Shown: positions 31,313 to 42,021 of the stretch, one piece after another
Numbering within the stretch: position 1 is the first letter of the stretch
Layout: each line of letters opens with the position of its first letter
Assembly (NCBI RefSeq): GCF_005938655.1
Contig: NZ_VCQT01000034.1
Location: 25,923 to 89,922 of the forward strand
DNA: 64,000 nt
Origin: Alloalcanivorax gelatiniphagus
Lineage (GTDB): Bacteria > Pseudomonadota > Gammaproteobacteria > Pseudomonadales > Alcanivoracaceae
Direction: 5' to 3'
The notes under the pieces: model-generated
Databases searched by the model: none
Told to the model about the DNA's origin: nothing
The model's input: the letters and a program-made list of their open reading frames with translations, nothing else
Position numbers and translations under genes: made by a program

Positions 31313-31399
31313 GCCGAGGTGGTGAAATTGGTAGACACGCTAGCTTCAGGTGCTAGTGGGGGCAACCCCGTGGAGGTTCAAGTCCTCTCCTCGGCACCA
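31313..31399 (+). tRNA. leuT-like: tRNA-Leu (anticodon CAG)
   Basis: The 87-base sequence folds as a class II tRNA. The acceptor stem GCCGAGG pairs with CCTCGGC and is followed by ACCA, so the CCA end is encoded. The anticodon stem CTAGC/GCTAG encloses TTCAGGT, giving anticodon CAG. The long variable arm is GTGGGGGCAACCCCGT and the T arm contains GGTTCAAGTCC. It closely resembles the E. coli CAG leucine tRNA in the anticodon arm. It is a single gene with its own promoter and terminator. Confidence 0.97.
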
Positions 31400-31429
31400 A
31401 TTCAGGATGAGCTCCAGAAGCTCACCGCC

Positions 31430-31457
31430 AAAAGGGCTCCCTCTGGGAGCCCTTTTT
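31430..31457 (+). terminator. Terminator after tRNA-Leu
   Basis: A stem of ten or more pairs (AAGGGCTCCC with GGGAGCCCTT, 31432-31441 and 31445-31454) with a 3-base loop ends in a run of five T. It lies 30 bases past the tRNA. Confidence 0.9.
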
Positions 31458-31507
31458 GTTTCCGCCTCCCCGGCGGTCCTCTTCTTCAACGACAAAGGCC
31501 TGACACC

Positions 31508-31726
31508 ATGCGCCTTTTTCTCGCCACTCTGGTCCTGGCCATGGGCCTGGGACTGACGCCGCCCGCCCCCGCCCAGGACAACGGCGCGGTTCATCCGGAA
31601 ATCCAGAAGGCCAACGCCCAGCGCGAAAAGATCGAGCGCCGCGAGCGGCTGCTGATGCTGTTTCCCGCCGGCGTGCTGGGGCTGACCATCGCCCTGGTCA
31701 TCATCACCCGCCGGCGCAAAAAATAA
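31508..31726 (+). CDS. Small exported membrane protein of unknown function
   Basis: The 72-residue product begins at an ATG 50 bases past the tRNA terminator. It has a signal peptide (residues 1-22, cleaved after PAPA-Q), a short charged stretch with KANAQREKIERRERL, a membrane helix (about 48-67) and a KKK-like cytoplasmic tail (RRRKK). No family is recognised. A CTGACACC precedes the ATG with no strong ribosome site. A 22-base GC palindrome follows the stop. Confidence 0.65.
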   Translation: MRLFLATLVLAMGLGLTPPAPAQDNGAVHPEIQKANAQREKIERRERLLMLFPAGVLGLTIALVIITRRRKK

Positions 31727-31834
31727 CGCCGTCGCCGGCCGGCGACGGCCGGTACACCGAATTGACATATTTCTCCGCCAGGCTTGAGCCCCATCCCAAG
31801 CTCAATGCCCTTCTTATAAGACGGAGAACAATTC

Positions 31835-33586
31835 ATGCATTCCAGGAACGACGCCCGTTTTAAACTGAGCGCGCTGGCCATCGCCACCTCGCTCGCCCTG
31901 ACCGCCTGCGGCGGCGACAGCGACCATAACGACGTGGGCGGCGGTGAAACCCCGCAGATGCAACGCCTGACCCGCATCGCCACCCTGCCCCTGGGCTCCG
32001 AAGCCACCGGCCTGTTCCTCAAGGACGACGGCGAGGTGTTCACCAATATCCAGCACCCCTCCGACGCCAACACCACCGTTGATGCGGAAGGCAACATCTA
32101 CAAGTTCGCCACCGTGGGCGTGATCGAAGGCGCCGACGTGCGCAAGCCCTTTACCGCCGTGTCCGTGCCGGAAACCCCGGAAGAGAAGCAGGTGATGCGC
32201 GTGGCCCTGGGCCGCTATAACGTGCTCGGCCAGCAGGGCGACGCCTGGGCCGGCGCGCCCCAGCCCAGCCTGGGCGGCATCGCCGTGGCGAACGGCCAGG
32301 CCCTGATCAAGGTTTCCAACGATCCCGATTTCAACGGCTGGGTGCCGGTGAGCGAGGACGAAGGCTACCTGTTCACCAACTGGGAAGACCGCCCCGGCGG
32401 CATGAGCCGCCTGCACCTGATCCGTGACGGCGAAGGCCGCTGGGTGGTACGCGATAACGACGCCACCATGGTGGACTTCTCCAGCGTCAACGGCACCTGG
32501 GTGAACTGCTTCGGCACCGTGTCCCCGTGGAACACGCCGCTGACCTCCGAGGAGTTGTACTTCGACGACACCATCGAGTGGAACTCCCCCGGCGAAGGCG
32601 GTGTTCAGGATCTGGCGGACTACCTGGCCGGCGAGATCAACAGCGACTACGACGCCGCCTATCCGAACCCCTACGACTACGGCTACATCGTCGAGATCAC
32701 CGACCCCACCGGCACCCCGACCCCGGTGAAACACTTCAGCCTGGGCCGTTACTCCCACGAAAACTCCGTGGTGATGCCCGACCAGAAAACCGTCTACATG
32801 AGCGATGACGGTAGCGGCGTGATTCTCTTCAAGTTTATCGCCGACACCGCCGGCGACCTGAGCAGCGGCACCCTGTACGCCGCCAAGGTGAAACAGGACA
32901 CCGTTCCCATGGACGCCGCCCAAGTCGGCTTCGACATCGAGTGGGTGGAGCTGGCCAGCGGCAACAATGCCGAGATCCAGAGCTGGGTGGACGAGTACGA
33001 CGGCATCACCGCCGCCGACTACGTGGAAGGCGAAAACAGCTACATCTCCGAGCAGCAGATCAACGACTGGGCGGAAGCCAAGCTGAACCAGGACCTGGAC
33101 AACAGCGGCAGCGTGGCCGCCAACCCCTTCGGCGATGATCGGGTGGCCTTCCTGGAGTCCCGCAAGGCCGCCGTGAAGCTCGGCGCCACCGGCGAGTTCA
33201 ACAAAATGGAAGGGATCAACATCAACCTCAAGCGCGCCCGCAACGGCGTGGAGGGCGACGGCCCACAGGCCTACGTCTACGTAGCCATGTCCGACATCAG
33301 CGGCAAGATGACCGACAGCAACGGCCTGGTGCAGCTGACCAACGAAGACACCCATTGCGGCGGCGTCTTCCGCATGCCGCTGGAAGCCGGCTACAACGTC
33401 TCCCGCCTGGAGATGGTGGAGCTGGGTGGCCCCTACAAGCCCGATGACGCCGCCAACACCTGCAGCGTGGAAGGCTTGGCGAGCCCGGATAACGTGGCGG
33501 TGATGGAAGACGGCCGTGTGCTGATCGGCGAGGACACCAGCCACCACGAGAACAACATGGTATGGCTGCTGGACCCGAACGGCTGA
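31835..33586 (+). CDS. PhoX-family (DUF839) phosphatase-like lipoprotein
   Basis: The 583-residue protein has a lipoprotein signal with lipobox LTAC (Cys25) and a DUF839/PhoX beta-propeller. Typical PhoX pieces are visible: VSPWNTPLTSEE with its acidic metal ligands, LGRYSHENSVVMPD, YMSDDGSGVILFKF, and the closing SPDNVAVMEDGRVLIGEDT. PhoX enzymes are Ca2+/Fe3+ phosphomonoesterases usually exported by Tat; here the signal is Sec/lipoprotein-like with no twin arginine. No Pho box was identified upstream. Function as a phosphatase is inferred only from the family. Confidence 0.88.
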   Translation: MHSRNDARFKLSALAIATSLALTACGGDSDHNDVGGGETPQMQRLTRIATLPLGSEATGLFLKDDGEVFTNIQHPSDANTTVDAEGNIYKFATVGVIEGADVRKPFTAVSVPETPEEKQVMRVALGRYNVLGQQGDAWAGAPQPSLGGIAVANGQALIKVSNDPDFNGWVPVSEDEGYLFTNWEDRPGGMSRLHLIRDGEGRWVVRDNDATMVDFSSVNGTWVNCFGTVSPWNTPLTSEELYFDDTIEWNSPGEGGVQDLADYLAGEINSDYDAAYPNPYDYGYIVEITDPTGTPTPVKHFSLGRYSHENSVVMPDQKTVYMSDDGSGVILFKFIADTAGDLSSGTLYAAKVKQDTVPMDAAQVGFDIEWVELASGNNAEIQSWVDEYDGITAADYVEGENSYISEQQINDWAEAKLNQDLDNSGSVAANPFGDDRVAFLESRKAAVKLGATGEFNKMEGININLKRARNGVEGDGPQAYVYVAMSDISGKMTDSNGLVQLTNEDTHCGGVFRMPLEAGYNVSRLEMVELGGPYKPDDAANTCSVEGLASPDNVAVMEDGRVLIGEDTSHHENNMVWLLDPNG

Positions 33587-33608
33587 TCAGGTCCTTCGTT
33601 TCCGGTTT

Positions 33609-33640
33609 CGGGGAGGAGCGCCAGGCGCCCTCCCCGTTTT
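33609..33640 (+). terminator. Terminator after the PhoX-like gene
   Basis: CGGGGAGG (33609-33616) pairs with CCTCCCCG (33629-33636), extended inside by GCG/CGC pairs, and is followed by TTTT. It lies 23 bases past the stop and may reduce read-through into the haem lipoprotein gene. Confidence 0.75.
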
Positions 33641-33680
33641 CCGTTGTGACGCCTCCATTCCATCAACCGGTTATCCGACC

Positions 33681-35321
<1,641 letters not shown>

Positions 35322-35334
35322 AGAGGGAATAAAT

Positions 35335-35393
35335 ATCGCGACTGAAGTCGCTCCTACCGCGAAATTCGATGTAGGAGCGACTTCAGTCGCGAT
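35335..35393. repeat. Paired REP element 5 (two GAC-type arms)
   Basis: The arms at 35335-35357 and 35371-35393 are perfect reverse complements, with core GCGAC-TTCA-GTCGC and heads inward. The element separates the haem lipoprotein gene from the convergent purA and is the only structure between them. Confidence 0.9.
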
Positions 35394-35400
35394 AAGGCGC

Positions 35401-36711
<1,311 letters not shown>

Positions 36712-37890
36712 TCAGAAGGAAATGGGTTGAAGAGTCCAGCCCCCGTCGGCGACCACCAGTTCGCGGTCGCAGCCGAGTTCGGCCGGATCGTTGTCGGCGC
36801 CGTCCAGGGCCAGCAGTACGCGCTCGCCCTGTGCGCGCAGTTGCGCGACCCGCTCGCGGAAGTCCGGGTCGTCGAGGCCGCCGCGGGCCAGAATGCCTGC
36901 ACCGCGGGGCACCGGCGTCAGCGACGCCAGTTTCTTGAGATCGGCGCTGAAGCCGGTGGCCGGACGGGCGCGACCGAACACTTCGCCGATATGGTCGTAG
37001 CGGCCGCCCTTGGCCAGCGGCTCGCTGTCGCCGGGCAGGTAGGCGGCGAACACACAGCCGGTGTGGTAGTGATAACCGCGCAGCTCGCCCAGGTCCAGGT
37101 GCACCCGGGCGCCGCGCCCTTCCAGCACCGTGGCCAGCCGTTCCAGCTCCGCCAGCGCCTCGATGGCCGCCGGGAAATCCGCCAGCAGCTCACCGGCCTG
37201 GGGGAACACGCCGCCGTCGCCGTCCAGGAACGGCAGCGCCGCCAGGGCGCGCGCCGCGTTGGCCGGCAGGGTGCGCTCGGCCAGGAAACGGTCCAGTTCG
37301 GTGCGCGCCTTGCGCAGATAGATGTCTTCCAGGGTGCCCTGCTCGGCGGGGGCCAGGTCACTGGCTTCCAGCAGCGCGCGGAAGATGCCCACATGGCCCA
37401 GATCCAGCACCACGCGCTCACCGGCGCCGGCCAGCTCCAGGGTCTCGAGCAGCAACAGCACCACCTCCAGGTCGCTGTCGGCGCCGGCGTGGCCGAACAG
37501 CTCGACGCCGAGCTGATAGGGCAGCCGGGTGCCGCCGGCCTGGGCCGGCCGGGCGCGCAGCGCGGTGGAGCAATAGCAGAGCCGGGTGGGGCCGTTACGG
37601 CGCAGGCCGTGGGCGTCGATGCGCGCCACCTGCGGGGTCATGTCGGCGCGCACGCCCATCAGACGGCCGGTCAGTTGATCGGTGATCTTGAAGGTGTCCC
37701 GTTCCAGATCACGACCGGCGCCATTGAGGAGGGATTCGAGAAATTCGATCAGCGGCGGATAGACCAGTTCGTAACCCCAGGATCGATACAGATCCAGAGC
37801 CCGCCGGCGCAGTTGTTCGATGGCCCGGGCGCGTTCGGGGAGTACTTCCTCGACGCCGTCGGGCAGCAGCCACTGTTCTTCCTGATTCAT
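36712..37890 (-). CDS. hisZ: ATP phosphoribosyltransferase regulatory subunit HisZ
   Basis: HisZ is a catalytically dead histidyl-tRNA synthetase paralogue that binds and regulates the short-form HisG. The ATG at 37890 gives 392 residues; five extra upstream codons from a TTG are unlikely. The class II synthetase-like core is recognisable (WLLPDGVEEVLPERA, RADMTPQVARI, GGRYDHIGEVFGRARPATGFS), with no anticodon-binding domain. Its presence predicts a short HisG elsewhere in the genome. It is the first gene of a hisZ-purA unit. Confidence 0.95.
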   Translation of the reverse strand: MNQEEQWLLPDGVEEVLPERARAIEQLRRRALDLYRSWGYELVYPPLIEFLESLLNGAGRDLERDTFKITDQLTGRLMGVRADMTPQVARIDAHGLRRNGPTRLCYCSTALRARPAQAGGTRLPYQLGVELFGHAGADSDLEVVLLLLETLELAGAGERVVLDLGHVGIFRALLEASDLAPAEQGTLEDIYLRKARTELDRFLAERTLPANAARALAALPFLDGDGGVFPQAGELLADFPAAIEALAELERLATVLEGRGARVHLDLGELRGYHYHTGCVFAAYLPGDSEPLAKGGRYDHIGEVFGRARPATGFSADLKKLASLTPVPRGAGILARGGLDDPDFRERVAQLRAQGERVLLALDGADNDPAELGCDRELVVADGGWTLQPISF

Positions 37891-37991
37891 CCGGGACCGT
37901 ACCAACAGCAGGAGGCCGACGTGATGACAACGCCGGCCCGATGAGTCTCAGTCTGCGGTCATCGGGAGTGGGCTCACCCTCCGACGGCCAC

Positions 37992-38019
37992 AAAAAAACC
38001 GGGTCCTTCGGGCCCGGTT
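37992..38019 (-). terminator. Terminator after the pseudo-receiver regulator gene
   Basis: A 10-bp stem (37997-38006 with 38010-38019, one wobble pair) is followed on the minus strand by a run of seven T. It lies about 50 bases past the stop of the 38070-38780 gene and upstream of hisZ. Confidence 0.9.
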
Positions 38020-38069
38020 GCGGGAGTCTAACACGTCCGCCCAGCAGCAGGTACCTTCCGCCGGGCGCT

Positions 38070-38780
38070 TCAATCCGGCGGATGGTCGCCCTCGATCAAC
38101 CCGGCGAAGCGCCAGACGCCACCGGATTCCCGCAGCGGCGGCGGCAGCGGCGTGAAGGCGGCGATCTTGCGGCGCAGGCGCCACACCATGCGTCCCAGCA
38201 GACGCCGCTCAAACGCCGCCCCGGGCCGCACCAGCAGCGCCCCCAGGCGGTCGGCGTCGAGCCCGTCGCCGCCGGCGGCGGCCAGGGCGCGCAGCAGGTC
38301 CCGTTCATGGCCGTTGAGGGCGATGTCGGCGCCGTCCGGCGCGCACAGCAGCCAGCCCTGGTCGGCCAGCCGCCAGTCACGCTGATACCGGGAACCCGGC
38401 TCGCCGGGCTCCAGCCGCCGGGACAGGCGCTGCAGGGTCGCCACCAGCACCCGGGTTTCCACCGGTTTCACCAGGTAGGCGTCGGCGCCATCACGCAGAC
38501 CGAGCAACTGGTGCTCGTGGCTGCCATAGCCGGACAGCAACACCACGGGAATATTGGTCTGCCGTCTCAGCCGGCGGCTCACCGAGAAACCGTCCTCGTC
38601 GGGCAGGCCGATATTGAGCACCACCAGGTCGAAGCGGTGGAGGGAGAAATGACGCCACAGGGACGCCGCGTCGGCGTAGCCGTCCACCTGAAAGCCGCTG
38701 CCGGCCAGATCCCGCAGCAACAGGGCGCGCATCGGCCCATAGTCTTCCACCACCGCCACACGCGGGCGGGGGCTAGGCAC
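38070..38780 (-). CDS. OmpR-like response regulator with Asn in place of the phosphoacceptor Asp
   Basis: The 236-residue protein has a receiver domain (about 7-120) and a winged-helix DNA-binding domain (about 145-232, with the recognition region RRLLGRMVWRLRRKI). The acidic pair Glu12-Asp13, Ser in LLSGYG and Lys in YLVKPV are present, but the phosphorylation position reads VLNIGLP with Asn56, codon AAT, where the neighbouring regulator has Asp56. It therefore probably cannot be phosphorylated in the usual way and may work as a constitutive or protein-gated regulator. It lies 293 bases downstream of the kinase-regulator pair. Targets are unknown. Confidence 0.88.
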   Translation of the reverse strand: MPSPRPRVAVVEDYGPMRALLLRDLAGSGFQVDGYADAASLWRHFSLHRFDLVVLNIGLPDEDGFSVSRRLRRQTNIPVVLLSGYGSHEHQLLGLRDGADAYLVKPVETRVLVATLQRLSRRLEPGEPGSRYQRDWRLADQGWLLCAPDGADIALNGHERDLLRALAAAGGDGLDADRLGALLVRPGAAFERRLLGRMVWRLRRKIAAFTPLPPPLRESGGVWRFAGLIEGDHPPD

Positions 38781-39073
38781 GGCGGCGGCCTCGGTGCGCG
38801 GTTCCGGGTCGGCGCGATGGCCGTGCCCGACGCTTTCCCAAACATGGCATAAATAGGGTGGCAGTTACCTGAACGGCGTCGGCGGCGGCGCCGTCCGGCC
38901 CGCCCCGGTGAGCCGGTGACGCACCGGCCCGGGCCGGCGAGCAACACCGACGTTAGCGTTGATGGTCAGCGCGACTCTAGGGAAAACCGTGAACCTGTTC
39001 ACCAATCTTGATATAGCTACCCGCTCACTTTTCGCTCACAAGGGCCTTCTTACAAAGGCCTTCTCGCCGCCGG

Positions 39074-39823
39074 TCAGTCCACCGGATCGGCGATGGCGCG
39101 CTCCTCACTCATGCCATTCACCAGGTAGCCCACGCCGCGCACCGCTTCCAGCGGCAAGGTCCAGCGGCTCACCGCGCGAATCTTGCGGCGCAGCCGGTAA
39201 ATCACCATTTCCAGCCGGTGCGGGTCAAAGGCGTGCACCTCCCGGGTGAGCGCGCGGATCAGCCTTTCCCGGTCAATCGGGCGCCCTTCGGCGCGAATCA
39301 GGCAGCGCAGCATATCCCGCTCGTAGGCGGTAAGAATCACATCATGGTGGTCGGGGGTACAGAGTTTCCAGCCATCCGCGGTCAGGCGCCAGCCGGCGTC
39401 GTCACCGTCGGACTCGCTGGCGGTGGGCGCCGGCACCGGCGCGTGCCGGCCGCGCAAACGCCGGCCCAGGCTCTCCAGGGTGGCCACCAGCACCGGGTAA
39501 TCCACCGGTTTGGTCAGGTAGGCGTCGGCGCCATGGCGCAGCCCGCGCACCTGGTCCGCGCTGGCGGAGTAACCGGTGAGCATGACGATGCCGACCTGGG
39601 AGGAGGTGCGCAGATGTTCCGCCACCGACAGGCCGTCCTCGCCGGGCAGGCCCACGTCGAGCACGATCAGGTCGCAGTGGGACACGGTCAAATGCCGCCA
39701 GAGCGCGGTGGCGTCGGCGCAGCCCTTCACATTGAAACCACTGGCGGCGATTGCCTGTATCACCAGTTCCCGCTGTTCCGCGTCGTCCTCCACGACTACC
39801 ACATTGAGTCGTCGTTCGCTCAT
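39074..39823 (-). CDS. OmpR-family response regulator
   Basis: The 249-residue regulator has a complete receiver: acidic residues in VVVEDD, phosphoacceptor Asp56 in IVLDVGLPGEDG, Thr in VMLTGYS and Lys in YLTKPVD. The winged-helix domain follows at about 160-245 (HRLEMVIYRLRRKIR). Its start overlaps the stop of the sensor kinase gene by four bases, so the two are translationally coupled and likely a cognate pair. It is clearly paralogous to the next gene downstream, which shares ALWRH- and YRLRRKI-type segments but has lost the acceptor Asp. The regulon is unknown. Confidence 0.93.
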   Translation of the reverse strand: MSERRLNVVVVEDDAEQRELVIQAIAASGFNVKGCADATALWRHLTVSHCDLIVLDVGLPGEDGLSVAEHLRTSSQVGIVMLTGYSASADQVRGLRHGADAYLTKPVDYPVLVATLESLGRRLRGRHAPVPAPTASESDGDDAGWRLTADGWKLCTPDHHDVILTAYERDMLRCLIRAEGRPIDRERLIRALTREVHAFDPHRLEMVIYRLRRKIRAVSRWTLPLEAVRGVGYLVNGMSEERAIADPVD

Positions 39824-41568
39824 CCACCCTCTCCTTCATCACACGCCTGTTCCGGCGAAGTGGTCAACATAAAGACATACTGCATCAGCAAATCCGGCGA
39901 GATCGGCTTGGGCAGCCGCTCCACGTCCGGCGGCAGATCCCGGGCCAGCTCCGCGGCCTCGGGCAGGTAATCGGAAATCAGCACCATGGCCAGATCGGGA
40001 TACAGCGGCCGCAGCCGCCGGATCAGCGCCAGACCATCCAGCCCGGGCATGCGGTAATCGGTGACCAGTACATCCGGCACGCCCCCTCGCACGATCACCC
40101 GCCAGGCCTCACGGCCATCGCGGGCGCCGAGCACCCGGCAGCCCCCACGCTCCAGGGTGCGCGCCAGCATCGAGCGCAGCTCGTCATCGTCGTCCACCAG
40201 CAGCACCCGTGGCGACGCCCCATCCGACAAGGCCACCGGCGCCGGCAGCCGCAGCCGGAAACAGCTGCCGGCGCCCGGGGTGCTGTCCACCAGGATCTCG
40301 CCGCCGGCTTCATGGATCACCTTGCCGACCACCGCCAGCCCCAGGCCGGTGCCGCTGCTCTGCGATTTGGTGGTAAAGAAGGGCTCGAAGATACGGCGGC
40401 GCACGTCCTCCTCCATGCCCTCGCCGGTATCGCTCAGCAGGATCTCCACCAGCGACCGGCCGCGCTCGTCCCGCACCGCCTCCACGGCCAGCCGGAAGCG
40501 GCCGCCCTCGGGCATGGCGTCCCGGGCGTTGCTGGCCACGTTCAGCACCGCCAGTTCCAGCTGGCCCCGGTCGGCGCGCACCGGCAGGTTGGTGGCGGGC
40601 AGGGCCAGCTCGATGCGCACGCGGGGATCGAACAACTGGCGCAGCATGCTTTCCAGCCCTCCCAGGGCCTCACACAGATCGAACACCTCCGGGTGCGCCA
40701 CGTCCTGGCGGCTGAAGTTGAGCAGCTTGCGGCTGATGGCGGCGCCACGGCGGGCCGCCGCTTCCACCCCCGCCAGGGCCTCACGAAGGGGCTCCATGCC
40801 GGCGTGGCGGTCACGCCACTGGGCATAACCGAGAATCACGCCGAGAATATTATTGAAATCATGGGCCACGCCGCCGGCCAGCTGGCCGATGGCTTTCACT
40901 TTCTGAACATGCACCAGTTGATCCATGGTGTGCTCCCGTTCTTCTTTTTCTGCTTTCAAGGAACGCCGGGCCTGCTCTAATTCCCGATGACGCTCTTCCA
41001 CCTCCAAAAGATGGGCCTGGAGACCGGCCAGGGTGCTGTCGAGCACCACCGCCACCACCAGGAACCCGGTCATCAGACCGATGGCCACTTCCCAGATCAC
41101 CCCGGCGCCAGTCCCGCCGATGCGCTCCAGCGCCGCCCCCAGCAGCACGCATCCCCAGGTAAACGCCAGCGTGGCCCACAACGCCCGGCGCCCGAACAGC
41201 AGCCCGGCCAGCGCCAATGGCAGCACCGGGATAACCTGCAGCGGCCCCGGGCCGCGCAGGCCGTTGAGGGCATAAATCACCGGTATCAGCACCAGGCAAC
41301 CGGCCAGAAACAACGCCCCGCCGAGCCGAAAGCGCCCCAGGCGCACACAGACGAAACTGATCCCGGCCAGCACCGCCATCCCGGTGTGGGCGACCAGACA
41401 AGTCCATTCGATGCCCCGCGGCGCCTGGCCGATGCCCAGACGCAGTCCCCAAAACAGCGGCACCAGCACGCCAATCAGCAACAGCAACGTTTGCAGGGCC
41501 CGCGCCCCGCGCTGTTCGCCTTCGCCCACCGGTACCCGCGCCAACCAGTCGCGCGCTTTGTTGTGCAT
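39820..41568 (-). CDS. Hybrid sensor histidine kinase with C-terminal receiver
   Basis: This is a 582-residue inner-membrane kinase. Residues 25-180 hold about six hydrophobic segments with very short loops, so it probably senses within or near the membrane. A coiled coil (about 185-225) leads to the phosphoacceptor His236 in GGVAHDFNNILG. The ATPase domain has the N box around NVASNARD (344-351), DTGEGM (380-385) and GTGLGL (406-411). A receiver (about 454-570) has LLVDDDDE, Asp504 in LVTDYRMPGLDG and Lys in LPKPIS. No histidine phosphotransfer domain is encoded nearby. It is coupled to the response regulator downstream. The signal is unknown. Confidence 0.92.
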   Translation of the reverse strand: MHNKARDWLARVPVGEGEQRGARALQTLLLLIGVLVPLFWGLRLGIGQAPRGIEWTCLVAHTGMAVLAGISFVCVRLGRFRLGGALFLAGCLVLIPVIYALNGLRGPGPLQVIPVLPLALAGLLFGRRALWATLAFTWGCVLLGAALERIGGTGAGVIWEVAIGLMTGFLVVAVVLDSTLAGLQAHLLEVEERHRELEQARRSLKAEKEEREHTMDQLVHVQKVKAIGQLAGGVAHDFNNILGVILGYAQWRDRHAGMEPLREALAGVEAAARRGAAISRKLLNFSRQDVAHPEVFDLCEALGGLESMLRQLFDPRVRIELALPATNLPVRADRGQLELAVLNVASNARDAMPEGGRFRLAVEAVRDERGRSLVEILLSDTGEGMEEDVRRRIFEPFFTTKSQSSGTGLGLAVVGKVIHEAGGEILVDSTPGAGSCFRLRLPAPVALSDGASPRVLLVDDDDELRSMLARTLERGGCRVLGARDGREAWRVIVRGGVPDVLVTDYRMPGLDGLALIRRLRPLYPDLAMVLISDYLPEAAELARDLPPDVERLPKPISPDLLMQYVFMLTTSPEQACDEGEGG

Positions 41569-41848
41569 TCCGCCTTGTCTCCCTGCGCCGGCGCGCCCAG
41601 GCGAAGAGCCAACGCCCCAATACCCATCCCGACTGGCGTGCCCCGCGCGCCATTATGCCATTAATTGACTAATGCTGGTGCCTGGTGATGTATCACCCTA
41701 ATCCACCGGGCTCCGCTTCGGAATATGGCAAGAGCGTGCCTATTAATACCACTGTTGGCCCCCGTCCGTATTCCCACGATGGTCTAAGGGGCACCGGCCG
41801 GGTGACCGGAAAGAAATATGGCTCCGCTGATGCGCGGCCAGGATCGCC

Positions 41849-41914
41849 GCAGGAGCGGCTTCAGCCGCGATGAAAGATCGCACCGGGGTTGATCGCGACT
41901 GAAGTCGCTCCTGC
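41849..41914. repeat. Paired REP element 6 (one GGC-type and one GAC-type arm)
   Basis: The left arm (41849-41871) has GCGGC/GCCGC and the right arm (41892-41914) has GCGAC/GTCGC. Heads read GCAGGA and point outward. Each arm can fold on itself perfectly, but pairing between the arms has mismatches at the class-specific positions. Confidence 0.85.
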
Positions 41915-41976
41915 GGGGCCCGGAAGGGCCTCGTGCTGAGGGCTGGCGGGCGTTTCCGTGGGACCGCGCGCCGGAC

Positions 41977-42009
41977 AAAAAAAACCCGCCGTGAAGGCGG
42001 GCTTTTTTT
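41977..42009 (-). terminator. Terminator of the hfl operon
   Basis: A 6-bp GC stem (41985-41990 with 41996-42001, loop GTGAA) is flanked by eight A on one side and seven T on the other. It lies 13 bases past the hflC stop, and could work in both directions. Confidence 0.9.
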
Positions 42010-42021
42010 CCGGGGGCCGGG

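Larger units (their letters stand above)
41569..42021. other. Gene-free 453-bp interval between the kinase and hflC
   Basis: This stretch holds the promoter side of the hybrid kinase, an AT-richer segment around 41660-41770, a mixed REP pair (41849-41914) and the terminator of the hfl operon (41977-42009). No reading frame in it has coding character; the short frames that cross it run into the REP. Confidence 0.7.

Noticed and set aside
31728..31749. Terminator after the small exported protein
   Set aside because: The 22-base palindrome GCCGTCGCCGG/CCGGCGACGGC has no loop and no T-run, so termination is not supported.
41685..41873. 62-codon plus-strand frame between the kinase and hflC
   Set aside because: It runs into a REP arm and has no coding character or ribosome site.
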